NCBI GenBank assembly: GCA_022813625.1
Contig: JAKLMB010000009.1
Span: 310,001 to 374,000, forward strand
From: Aaosphaeria pasadenensis
Taxonomy: Eukaryota; Ascomycota; Dothideomycetes; Pleosporales
Reading direction: 5' to 3'
Length of the DNA stretch: 64,000 nt
Shown: one piece after another, positions 32,934-42,475 of the stretch
Layout: each line of letters starts with the position of its first letter
Position numbering within the stretch: the stretch's first letter is position 1
Translations under genes and position numbers: made by a program
Notes under the pieces: generated by a model
The model's input: only the letters and a program-made list of their open reading frames with translations
Database searches by the model: none
What the model was told of the DNA's origin: nothing

Positions 32934-33539
32934 GGTGTCCTAATTGTTTATTTATTCTACAAGATCTCCACCCGCATCATTTGAAGGTTATATAGTAGTT
33001 CCTGAGTCGTTGCGTTCGGGGTATGTTTGGTTTGGATGCGGCGCGTTCAAAAAGGGCGGATACGGGGGTGGTGGTGTGTTCCCGGTGTAAGACTACTGTG
33101 TATGGACTTCGGGGGGCTCTTTCGTTCAGTCCAATCTGCCAACGTGCGCAAGAGGCCTTTAGAGACAGAAGACAATTGCCAAATGGATGATTGAGGTCGC
33201 GACCAGTACAAAGGGCTTTGCTGTGTCACCGGTTTTGAGTCCCTGTGCGAGATTGAACCCCCGGCGAGGAGTATGAGCTGCTGTTGTCGGCCGTGTAACC
33301 TGGCAGATGAATGATCAGTCAAAGGTGTCGCAGATTCTGGAAGACAGCGACAGTGAAGACCCTAAGGCCAGCGACAAGCCGAGGGTGCTATGCGCTGAAA
33401 GGAAGAAGTGGGTAGGATCGTGGCAGGGGAAGAATGCAGATGTTCAGTAGCAGTGACGCAGCCCCGAAATGAAAGCGCTCATACGCTAAGCGTCCTTCCT
33501 CCTACCGAAACCTGAGCTCGGACCTTTTGTTCGCGGAAA
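32934..33539. other. divergent upstream region NEM1 / eIF2B-beta
   Basis: Shared upstream DNA of two divergently transcribed housekeeping genes. A TATATAA reads toward NEM1 (complement of 32987-32995, about 55 bp before its ATG). No additional gene was recognised. The right side merges into the region with upstream ORFs of the eIF2B-beta gene. Confidence 0.5.
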
Positions 33540-33949
33540 ATGCCCGATCCTCTTTCATGTGCGATGAGTCTTTAACATCGACCCCACCAAAAATAATAAT
33601 ATCTACCTACACTTCCCACTACACGACACTACAATCCTATCTACAAACCCCATTTTCACCACATCTTGACATCCTCGGCAGGGACTTGCGCCTGACTCGC
33701 ATTGGAAGTCCAAAAATAACTGCTGCTTCTGAGCTTCAGCTGTCGTTCACGCCAATTCACCCAGCTTCTCCCCCCACAAACGCCGCGACGACACTATTCA
33801 CCTATCCGTCTATCCATCCCTGGCGCTGCAACGACCTCTATCCCCTCGAAACACTACTCCAGAATGTCACAGGGGACGGTGATAGTAGCCCCAGGGCTCT
33901 CATCGTTTCTCAAATCTCTGAAGACTACTCCCGTAGAACCTTCGGTTGA
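33540..33949 (+). promoter_or_regulatory. two upstream ORFs in the eIF2B-beta leader
   Basis: uORF1: ATG at 33540 to TAA at 33575 (11 codons plus stop). uORF2: ATG at 33557, in another frame, open to a stop at 33949, i.e. 130 codons running past and overlapping the eIF2B-beta ATG at 33864 out of frame. If transcription starts upstream of 33540, most scanning ribosomes would meet these AUGs first. Whether the leader reaches this far is unknown, so a regulatory role is inference. Confidence 0.4.
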
Positions 33950-35420
33950 GCACTTCATTTCGTATGGCCTGAGCCCCACAGTGATCGCATACATTGAATC
34001 CCTGACATTTGAGTTTGTAGTCTCCTCAAGCGACGTCAAATCCGCAACTCCAGACCATGTGCGATCGCAACCACGGCTCTCCTACTCCGCGTCGTGGGCG
34101 AATTCAAGGGAAGAGATGCTGCGAAGTTGGTCAAGCGTATCCGTGAAGTGGGGCGGCAATTGACGTCGGCACAACCACGCGAAGTGGTAGTAGGAAACAT
34201 TGTACGCCGCGTTCTTGGTCTGGTGAGGGAGGTTGTCGACGAGAATATCGACGGCGAAACAAATGCGACGAGTGACCCGGGACACCCTGCACCCGCACAG
34301 CATGATTCCCTCCATCGGCCGCTGCTTACATCGTCAATCTCGCAATATAGCCCACTCAAGCATGCCGCGGCAGAACCAATGGATGCCAGCTTCCAATCTG
34401 AGGCTACATCAGACTCGGGAGATATTTCAAAGCGACCACCACTTCTCGCTTCTCACACATCATATGCCGCATCCGCTGGTACTGGCCTCACCCAGTCCCT
34501 CTTTGGCATCTTCTCACAGCCAGAAACGCCCTCAGCCTCCAACACACCTACCGGGCAGCAATCTCCCATCGGAAAGGGGATGTTGACATCACTCAATCTA
34601 GAACGACTAACAGACTTCAGCAAGTCCAATACGAACTTTGATTTGAAGGCAGAAGTTATGGATGGCATCCGAGAGTTGCAAGATGAACTAGAGCAGTCGG
34701 ATGATTTGATCGCCGCAAATGCATTGGACCACATACATTCGAACGAAATCATCCTCACGCACACAGCCTCGACCAGCGTTCAGAAATTTCTGCTTGCGGC
34801 TGCCAGGAAACGTAAATTCACAGTCGTGCATGCTGAAACGTTCCCACATGATCACACAGCCACTCACGGAATCCTGTTGACGGGAAAGAAGAGGGAGAAT
34901 TCCACCGTGGACGAAGATGATTGGAAGCCACTAATTGCAGCTGGAATTGAAGTCTACGTTATTCCCGACTCCCACGTCTACGCTATCATGTCTCGTGTCA
35001 ACAAGGTCATCTTAGCCACACACACGGTTCTGGCCAATGGTGGCCTTGTCGCAGCTGCAGGTGCCCATATGATCGCGAAAGCAGCGAAGAACCATCAGGT
35101 CCCTGTGGTTGTTGTTAGCGGTGTCTACAAGCTGAGCCCCGTATATCCGTTCGACTTGGACGAGCTCATTGAATATGGCGATGCCTCGAGTGTGGTTCCC
35201 TATGAGGATGGCGATTTTGTCGATAAGGTGGATGTAGAAGCACCTCTTTTCGACTATGTCCCAGCCGATCTGGTTGATCTGTACATCACCAATCTGTAAG
35301 ATTATTTCCTACTTCTATCTAGGCTAGTACGCTAATCCCTCATCTAGTGGTGGCCATGCCCCGTCATTCCTCTACCGAATTGTCGCAGACCATTACCGGC
35401 CTGAAGACATCACTCTCTAG
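33864..35420 (+). CDS. GCD7: translation initiation factor eIF2B subunit beta
   Basis: A 481-aa protein from exons 33864-33961, 34021-35295 and 35348-35420 (introns 59 and 52 nt). Splicing gives MSQGTVIVAPGLSSFLKSL, then FISLLKRRQIRNSRPCAIAT and REVGRQLTSAQPREVVVGN, NIVRRVLGLVRE, and a Rossmann-like C-terminal half with NEIILTHTASTSVQKFL, FTVVHAETFPHD, GIEVYVIPDSHVYAIM, VILATHTVLANGGLVAAAG and PVVVVSGVYKLSPVYPFD. The last exon supplies GGHAPSFLYRIVADHYRP, the usual C-terminus. eIF2B-beta is part of the regulatory subcomplex of the eIF2 guanine-nucleotide exchange factor, which senses phosphorylated eIF2 and sets global translation. A fungal Ser-rich insert (about residues 100-180) separates the helical N-terminal part from the fold. 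Confidence 0.93.
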
Positions 35421-36024
35421 ATTTGCATTCGTACTCGGCGCAACCCGCGCGAGCTCGTCTTAACAATCCGTACAAGGCGATAAAATTCAGTACTACCAGC
35501 AATTGCCACCTGCCATTTAGAGCCACAATCATGACATATTGTGGAGAGATACGACACTGGATGGTCCCCATGTAAAAGGTGCTGCTAAGTCCAGTGTCCG
35601 ATACTCGTTTCAGAGGACGGTAATAAACCTCATCTCCACGGGCTGGAACGGCACGATCCTCAATCCTCCTTGCCCATGCATTTGTGTTCGGTGAAGAGTC
35701 GATAGTAACAGTGTAAAACAATGGTAATCATTATATCAAAGGTCGAGATGTGCCATCAAATGCCGAAGGTGCGAAGGAGATGCAATATACGTGAAGAGGC
35801 TCATGCAAGGAATTGATCAAGTTTCCCGCTAAGATATCCAGGTGGGATAGATCAAACTATACCATGTGTAATATTCTTGTTTTCTACACTGAATTTTCTA
35901 CTTCAAGAGGGCTATAGGAAGAGTGAGAGCAAAAAAGTAACTGACATAATATATTTCAGGTCCTCTTCTCATAGCTCATGACCATGTGCACCGTTTTCAT
36001 GATCAATTCAGCTTATGCTTGCCA
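35421..36024. other. convergent intergenic region
   Basis: 3' ends of the eIF2B-beta (+) and Sde182-like (-) genes. No coding frame or RNA gene was recognised. TTGCCACC (35504 region) resembles a PACE reverse complement, but the location between two gene ends makes a promoter role unlikely. Confidence 0.6.
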
Positions 36025-37560
36025 TTACAGTTCGTCGTGACTAACTTCGCTCTTGGACGAACGAATACTCAAAACTATCCTCCGGTAACTGACCAACCCC
36101 CCATCTGAAACCTCAAGGATAACATGCAAATGTTTGTCAGCTTCGGGATGCGCACCCCGGCCCGGTTTATGGAGGATAGCCTCCTCCGGGATCTTCACTG
36201 TAACTTTCGAAGCTTCAGAAACCGGCCTCACCCCACCGCTCACAATCCCTTCTGTCTCTTCTGAGATAGTTAGAATAGCCACGTCTCGTTTGGGCGAGTT
36301 GTTGTTCGATGACGGCTCAAAGTACTGCCACCATTTGTATGTTAGATTACCCTCGTCTGGATCGCAAGACGAAGATGCGTCCAGCTCCACAAGCTCCCCA
36401 CTCTTAGCTTCGATACGGATAATGACCCTAGTATAATCTCCATTTACTACAGCGACTGGGGCGTGTTTTGCAGACGAAAAGTCTGAGCTCTGTGACCACT
36501 GCATTCTGGCCGCAAAGTCGGCCTGGAATGCTTCGCGCCAGCGCCACACCGTTACCTGCGAGCCCATATAGATTGTCGGCTTGCCGTTTGCTTCGGAGGA
36601 CGGCTTGATGATAGAATCTACGCTGTCTGCATAATGGCCCTCTCCCCAATTCACAGGGCCATACCGTCCCCCCCAGCTGCCCCATTCAGGATGCTCAGGA
36701 TCTGACAGGCCATTGGGAATCATGTACAACAATGAGGGCGTGTCACCCTCCACCAAAAACTCGGTGTCTGGATACTTCGCACCCAATGGCCCTTGACTCT
36801 GTATATTCTTCTTGTTCCATTCCGCAGATATGGTCTCGTCACTAATAGCGCTTGGGAAGTGGATGTAGTTGTCTCCCGATATTCCTCCCCACGCAGCAAC
36901 AGCATACTTGTTGAAATGATGCACGCTGGCGATGTAGAACAAAGAGGGGAAGTGTCGTCTGATCCATGGTCCAGAATTGTCCTGATCGGATATAGCATAT
37001 GCTCGTATCTTTGCAACAAATTCTTTGAGTTCATCGGAAGAACGCGTAGCGTTGACGTGCCATAGAGCTTGAGCAAGGACATTCACGCCGCCCCATATCG
37101 GTATGTATAGCGGTTCGGACGAAGCATCCACAGCCTTCACGAGCAATTCGGAGCCCTCGCTGTCATGACCTTTGCCTACACCGTCCATGCCGTACAGTGC
37201 AGGTCCAGACTTGACCAAGGATCGAAGCCGATCAGGGCTATGCCAGCCATCTGCATGCTTCTCGAGGTTCGGAAGTACTTGGGCATATGCGTTGATGATT
37301 TCGAGCATCTGATCCGGACGAGTGGTATCGTTGAGCCAGTAGCTAGTTGTTGCAACCAATCCTTGGATATCGAACTCATGGTTGTAAACCATCAGGCGAA
37401 CGAACGACTGCGCATCATCTGGCTCATTGGCAATGTCGCTTAGGACAAACAGGCGTCTCGCTTGTTGCTCCTTGACATATGCACATTGATTGCAGAAGCA
37501 TAGTGATACATAGAAGGCTATCAGAACCCATGCATGGCGAAGTGAGAACATATTAGCCAT
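36025..37560 (-). CDS. secreted Sde182/DUF1593 nucleoside-hydrolase-like protein
   Basis: Intronless 511-aa protein with a signal peptide (residues 1-27, core WVLIAFYVSLCFC). The mature N-terminal domain starts RRLFVLSDIANEPDDAQSFV; the cluster SDIANEPDD (41-49) recalls the Asp cluster that binds calcium and ribose in nucleoside hydrolases and is characteristic of the DUF1593 (Sde182 nucleoside-hydrolase-like) family. Further family segments are IQGLVATTSYW, PLYIPIWGGVNVLAQAL and SWGGRYGPVNWGEGHY. The last ~120 residues (VELDASSSCDPDEGNLTYKW, VILEVSDGGLVSYRRIVLSI) look like the immunoglobulin-like C-terminal Sde182 domain. The founding bacterial Sde182 binds cellulose; enzymatic activity of the fungal versions is not established. 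An alternative start at codon 4 is possible. Divergent from the Mpv17 gene. Confidence 0.85.
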   Translation of the reverse strand: MANMFSLRHAWVLIAFYVSLCFCNQCAYVKEQQARRLFVLSDIANEPDDAQSFVRLMVYNHEFDIQGLVATTSYWLNDTTRPDQMLEIINAYAQVLPNLEKHADGWHSPDRLRSLVKSGPALYGMDGVGKGHDSEGSELLVKAVDASSEPLYIPIWGGVNVLAQALWHVNATRSSDELKEFVAKIRAYAISDQDNSGPWIRRHFPSLFYIASVHHFNKYAVAAWGGISGDNYIHFPSAISDETISAEWNKKNIQSQGPLGAKYPDTEFLVEGDTPSLLYMIPNGLSDPEHPEWGSWGGRYGPVNWGEGHYADSVDSIIKPSSEANGKPTIYMGSQVTVWRWREAFQADFAARMQWSQSSDFSSAKHAPVAVVNGDYTRVIIRIEAKSGELVELDASSSCDPDEGNLTYKWWQYFEPSSNNNSPKRDVAILTISEETEGIVSGGVRPVSEASKVTVKIPEEAILHKPGRGAHPEADKHLHVILEVSDGGLVSYRRIVLSIRSSKSEVSHDEL

Positions 37561-38007
37561 TGCGTGGAGGATTAGGCTCTACCTCCCTACCATTTGATTA
37601 CTATGAAGGTATTTAACTTGAAAGCCGTGGGAGTGGTGTCGACCAAGTTCCTGAACCGAGTCCTTCAGCAACAAAAACCATACATTTCGCTAGTGAATGA
37701 AGCTTCTAACGGATGTATCGGTTTCGCATCAAAGTCCGAGACGGGAAAGTAACCCCCACGTTGACAGGCGCTTGTGGAGTCAGAAATGGTCGGGCGTCGT
37801 TGATCTTTGGATCTGTAGTGCTTGAGATTTCCATTTTGGGAGTTTATAGCAAATAGCGCGCAACTCCGGTATATTTGACCATGCATCACCAGAGATTGTT
37901 GAACAACAAAGTAAGCATCACACGATCCAACTCTTTCGAAGACATCACAGTCGCTCATTCCTCCTCGCTACAGCCAAATCATCACAGAGCTCATTCAAAT
38001 CATCGCC
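37561..38007. other. divergent promoter region DUF1593 / Mpv17
   Basis: 447 bp between two opposite start codons. An out-of-frame ATG frame (MHHQRLLNN...) begins at 37881 on the plus strand and overlaps the Mpv17 start. No in-frame ATG precedes 38008 after the TAA in the same frame. Confidence 0.5.
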
Positions 38008-38583
38008 ATGGTGTCCAAGCTAGTACAGACATGTATAGCATCAGTTGTACTGAAGATTACCGCAAACCTGGTGATACAATTGGTCAATCAAAAGGGCGAG
38101 ACACATTTACCTTCCATCGACACATTCCGCCTCTTTCAATTTGCGCTGTTTGGCCTATTGTCTGCCCCTGTCAATTCATTCTGGCAACAATTGCTGGAGC
38201 GCTCTTTTCCGACGCGGAAGATCCCCCAAACCAACGACGCCGATGCGCGTGCGAGCAAGGATACCGGCAAAGCTCTCCCTGGCCCACAATCCCACGCAGA
38301 CATCGAATGGGTCAATGTCTTCACGAAGCTTGCACTAGACCAATTGATCGGTCTGTTCGTCATGAACACCATATTTCTGAGTTGTATGAATATTGGCAAT
38401 TGGCACGACCCACCTCTCGTCATACATGATATTCAACAAAAAGTCTTCTCGATTACAAAAGCCGGATGGAAAATCTGGCCCATGGTGGCCTTGACAAACT
38501 TCATTTTTGTACCTACGGATATGCGCGTAATTGTAGCTTCGTGTGTAGGATTTGGTTGGAACATGTTTTTGAGCCTGTTCTGA
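38008..38583 (+). CDS. Mpv17/PMP22 family membrane protein
   Basis: Intronless 191-aa protein starting at 38008 (MVSKLVQTCIASVVL), the first ATG after an in-frame stop. The C-terminal signature GWKIWPMVALTNFIFVPTDM with VIVASCVGFGWNMFLSLF matches the W-P-x-x-N-F-x-x-V-P-x-x-x-R...W-N-x-x-L-S pattern of the Mpv17/PMP22 family. Four hydrophobic segments fit the family topology (about 8-28, 40-62, 105-130, 150-190). Members sit in the mitochondrial inner or peroxisomal membrane (yeast Sym1, mammalian PMP22/Mpv17, fungal Woronin sorting complex). The middle segment (TNDADARASKDTGKALPG) is a hydrophilic loop. Which organelle applies here cannot be decided from sequence by eye. Confidence 0.88.
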   Translation: MVSKLVQTCIASVVLKITANLVIQLVNQKGETHLPSIDTFRLFQFALFGLLSAPVNSFWQQLLERSFPTRKIPQTNDADARASKDTGKALPGPQSHADIEWVNVFTKLALDQLIGLFVMNTIFLSCMNIGNWHDPPLVIHDIQQKVFSITKAGWKIWPMVALTNFIFVPTDMRVIVASCVGFGWNMFLSLF

Positions 38584-39301
38584 AGAGCGTGATGGTGGCT
38601 ATGATTCAATAGTTCGATCCCGATTAAAATTGAAAATAGATGAGCAAGTGCCTCAGCAGGTTCGTGCCATAATCTCCGCGCCTGTGTCACAAGCTTTGAC
38701 ATTGGCTCAAGTGTTTGATTGTATCTCTGTAGTACTTTGAAAAAACATGTACCTACTGGTGGTACTCAACACTCCAGCTATGGAATTCGACTATCTTCCC
38801 CACAAGGTTTGCTTAAACAGCTACTGTGGGGATGCGGAGTCAGCCCTTCCCATCGAAGGCTTAAAGCCTTTTACTCTGTGACTAATACGCCGACCGTCGC
38901 GATAGTTACTTCTATGTAGATCATTGTCCCAAAGGACGATTTGGAGTGTTTCCTCTTCGGTGGTAGCCCGCTCGTAGATTGGTCACAACTAACAGCGGAT
39001 GTCTGCCGACATTGGAGGATAAGTCTAAGCTATTGCGCGTTTGTAGCAATAGGCGAACATCATGCCTCCGATCCTTGCAGATGAAACCCATCATGGTAGA
39101 AGTGGCTCGAGTTGCCAGTAATGGTAATTGACGGCTCATAGCATGCAGCTGACTCTCTCATGGGTAATTGCGTGGGCATGATCGCGAATCCTTCGTGGGG
39201 AGTTCACTATGGCTTATGATTGATATATATTCAGACAAGTATTGAGTGAATTCAAGGTTCACATCCAGCATTTTTGCGTCTCGAATCATCCCGCAGGCAC
39301 A
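38584..39301. other. intergenic region with TATA-like element before the sugar transporter
   Basis: No gene recognised. TATATAT at 39224-39230 lies about 70 bp before the transporter ATG and is a candidate TATA box. A perfect inverted repeat AAGGCTT-A-AAGCCTT occurs near 38856-38870. Confidence 0.5.
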
Positions 39302-41116
39302 ATGTTGGCCTCATTCAAGACATCGCCTCTGTATGAGGACCTCAACTGGCGCCTAGTGATGATAGGCCTGATATCATCACTGGGTGCTATGGGCTTTGGC
39401 TTTGACAACGGGTGGTGGGGAGGTGCTCTCGGCTTGGAACAGTTCAAAAGAAAGTATGGAGCGTACGACCCGAAGCTCGAGAAATGGGCTATACCAGCAT
39501 ACAAGACTTCGGTCGGGACAGGTACAGGATCGGCTGGTATCATCCTCGGTTGTATCATAGCCCCGTTCGCTACATCGATCCTGGGTCGCAAGAAGTCCTT
39601 CCTCGTCATGTCGTCCTTGATGATCGTCGGTATCGTCTTGGAGACGAGTGCTATCACTTCGTTCTGGCAGCTTGTCGTCGGCAGAATTCTTGTCTATTCG
39701 GGTATCGGACTGGCAACTAATGTCGTTCCCATGTACTTGAGTGAATGCTCTCCTCCACGAGTTAGGGGTAGGTCGTCTTTCAAACGAATGCTTCAGGCCA
39801 TAACTAACACCATATTCACAGGAGCTTTTCTTGCACTCTACAGTTTCTTCAATTCCTTGGGGGTATTCTTGTCGACTCTAACAGTATATCTATCCCGCAA
39901 CAGGACAGATCAATGGCAATATTTGTCGGTATACCAATATGATTACATTAATGACAATGCTAACTCTTTCAGAATCGTTATTATGTGCCAATTGTTCGTT
40001 CCTCTCGGCTACATCGCGTTGTACGTTTTCTTACCCGAGTCTCCGCGCTACCTCGTCTATCGCGGGAAGTATTCAGAAGCCGAAGAAGTCATGAAAATGC
40101 TGTCCAATCGACCCGAAACGATCCGAGAAGAAGTGGAATTGCTCAAATTGCAAGTTGAGGAGCAACGGGAGTATCACAAAGCAACATCGATACTCGACTG
40201 TTTCAGAACATCCAACTTGCGTCGAACTATCATCGCCATGGGTAAGCCGTTCATGCAGGGATATATCTTCTGTGTACATCAGGAACTTGTCCCATTCTAT
40301 CCAATTATTTTCGATGGATCCGCTGACAGGGAATAATAGGTGTCCAAATTCTACAACAAGCCCAAGGCGTATCATTCATTCAGAACTTCATCGTTGTCTT
40401 CATGCAGCAGCTAGGATTCTCTGACTCTCTACGAACGAACGTCCTTGTTACTGGCTGCGGCTTTGCTGTTCACTTCGTCACATTCCTCACATTCGACAAG
40501 ATGGGTCGAAGGAACTCACTGATCGTTGGCTCGGTTGGTATGGCCGCTATGATGCTTGGTGTAGGCGGCGCGACGTCTTCTGGCAGTGTCAGTTCACTGT
40601 CTACATCGATACAAAATGGCTGTGCTGCCATGCTCATCCTATGGTACTCTATCTACGGATTCACTTGGGGACCGGGTAAGGCCAGAATAGCAACAGTCTT
40701 AGGATCTTCTCTTACTTACACATTTGATAGGATGTTGGATCGTTGCCGCAGAAGTTGGTACTGGCCAATTGAGGGAACGAACATTGTTCTTAGCCTCTAT
40801 GGGTAGTTTCGTCACCTCTGTACCGATCAACTTTGTCAATCCATACGTCCAGTCGGCTCTTGGTGGACAAGTCACATTCATCTATGGCGCATTCTCAGTC
40901 GTGGCCATTCTTTTTGTCTTCTTTTTCGTACCGGAGACCAAATATCGATCTTTGGAAGAATTAGATGAGATGTTCCAGGAACGCGTAGCAACCAGGAAGT
41001 TCAAGAAACATATCTGTGTCGGGCTAGGCGCAGAGATTACCCACTTAGAAGAGACACACGATGCCGACAACAAGAAAAAATTAGCAGCTATTGAGCAAGA
41101 AGAGAGGATGGATTAA
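39302..41116 (+). CDS. MFS sugar transporter
   Basis: A 519-aa protein of the major facilitator sugar-transporter family, from exons 39302-39767, 39822-39924, 39973-40241, 40340-40675 and 40731-41116 (introns 54, 48, 98 and 55 nt). Start at 39302 (MLASFKTSPLYEDLNWRL); the frame is open farther upstream but only with TTG. Family marks: GRKKS in loop 2-3, VVPMYLSECSPPRVRG after TM4, PESPRYLVYRG after TM6, FDKMGRR in loop 8-9, PETKYRSLEELDEMF after TM12, and about twelve hydrophobic segments. The second intron needs a weak donor (GTCGGT) to keep phase 2. Plasma-membrane sugar or related polyol uptake is the family role; the substrate cannot be told. The TM10 region reads TWGPGCWIVAAEVGTGQLRE. 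Confidence 0.87.
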
Positions 41117-41455
41117 ACTAGTGACAATAATGGTCATGATATTTCGTCCAAGATTGACGTTTTCTGATGCGGGTTGTAGCATAGCTTCACGGAGCGAAAG
41201 TCAATTGGCTGTAACGCTGGGTGACACTAAACCCCCTTTCGCTCTAGCTGGTAATCATTATCACCAAACATACATTTACTTTCCAGGCGTGCCAGATCAA
41301 CCTGCTTCATTAACTATTGCTCTACATGCCTTTTCTTTTCCTAGCAACAACTAGTATGACCCAAGTGAGCATGCACCATCCGGCGATTGCTTCTATTTCA
41401 ACCACCTTAGATCCATTCTTTCCTTCATAACTCAATCTCCATCCTACGTGTCACA
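41117..41455. other. short intergenic region
   Basis: 3' UTR of the sugar transporter and promoter of the ALG14-like gene. C/T-rich just before the ALG14 ATG. Nothing else was seen. Confidence 0.6.
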
Positions 41456-42292
41456 ATGGCCCCGCAATTGACCTCTCTCTACACAACGTCCTTCCTCATT
41501 GCGCTCTTCGTCACCCTCCTTGTCGCGGCCTGTCTTCGTGCTATCAACATCCTGCCTGGTCGAACTTGCCACTCTGCCAAAGCACCTCGCAAAGCTGCGC
41601 CTGCCACCCGTATTCTAATCGTTCTCGGCTCTGGTGGTCACACACATGAGATGTTTCACCTGCTGCGAGATCTAGACACAAGCAGATACACGCAAAGGAC
41701 GTACATTGTCAGCGGTGGAGACGCCTTCAGCGCACAAAGGGCTGTAGAGTTTGAACAGACGCTCGAGGATCGGGCCAGCGAAACGCGCAATAAAGCCACT
41801 ACGGTGAGGAGGAGAGGAACTGAGAGGCCGCTCTGCGTTGGAGCAGAACACTTCAATATTGCGACAATTCCGCGAGCCAGAAAGATTCACCAATCCCTTC
41901 TAACTACGCCATTCACGTCTCTAGTCACTCTTGTATCGGCTTTCTCGCCCCTGTTCCGCTCAGATCGGCTTCATCCGAACCTACCACCTACAACACCCTA
42001 TGAAATCGCAGCTCAGGATCTTCCCGATTTGATTATCACGAACGGCCCCGCTACCGGCGTCATCGTCGTACTTGCTGCTCTCATTGCGAAGTTCTTCAAT
42101 CTGAAAGGATGTAGCAGCAGGAGTAAATGTAGAACAATATACGTGGAAAGCTTTGCTCGCGTGAAGACGTTGAGCTTGAGTGCGAAGCTGCTCGCCGGCG
42201 TGGTCGATCGATTCTTGGTACAGTGGGAGGAGCTTGAGGGCGAAGGCGGGTACGTAGGGGGACACGCGGAATACTGGGGGATTCTAGTATAA
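41456..42292 (+). CDS. ALG14: ALG14, membrane anchor subunit of UDP-GlcNAc transferase
   Basis: Intronless 278-aa protein. An N-terminal transmembrane helix (residues ~9-30, SFLIALFVTLLVAACL) is followed by a Rossmann-type domain: ILIVLGSGGHTHEMFHLL (54-70, glycine-rich GSGGHTxEM), RTYIVSGGDAFSAQRA, FNIATIPRARKIHQS, PDLIITNGPATGVIVVLAA, RTIYVESFARVKTLSLSAKL and the terminal DRFLVQWEEL...EYWGILV. This is the Alg14 pattern. Alg14 anchors the catalytic subunit Alg13 to the cytosolic face of the ER and together they add the second GlcNAc to dolichol-PP-GlcNAc in N-glycan assembly. A basic/Glu-rich insert (about 104-125) is longer than in yeast. It converges on the uL24m gene, with 183 bp between the stops. 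Confidence 0.92.
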   Translation: MAPQLTSLYTTSFLIALFVTLLVAACLRAINILPGRTCHSAKAPRKAAPATRILIVLGSGGHTHEMFHLLRDLDTSRYTQRTYIVSGGDAFSAQRAVEFEQTLEDRASETRNKATTVRRRGTERPLCVGAEHFNIATIPRARKIHQSLLTTPFTSLVTLVSAFSPLFRSDRLHPNLPPTTPYEIAAQDLPDLIITNGPATGVIVVLAALIAKFFNLKGCSSRSKCRTIYVESFARVKTLSLSAKLLAGVVDRFLVQWEELEGEGGYVGGHAEYWGILV

Positions 42293-42475
42293 GGTCGGGA
42301 AAGGTATTTGAGGGCATAGCACAGGCGTTCATGGGCTCATAACAATAGATACCCAGGGTCGTTGTCCAAGGTGATATAATGCGAATGGAAGAGTACAATA
42401 CAAGAACACCAGTATCTACAATATACTACAAGGTGATGTGCTTATGCGACAATCGTACGTATCCTACATGGGATT

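Noticed and set aside
33240..33275. Possible tRNA T-arm on the minus strand (GGGGGTTCAATC)
   Set aside because: The five bases after the loop cannot pair with GGGGG, and no acceptor or anticodon arm can be folded nearby.
38864..38873. GCCTTTTACT, identical to the invariant loop I of U5 snRNA
   Set aside because: The flanking bases do not form the required stem around the loop, and no Sm site follows at the right distance. The apparent fold comes from the neighbouring palindrome AAGGCTT-A-AAGCCTT.
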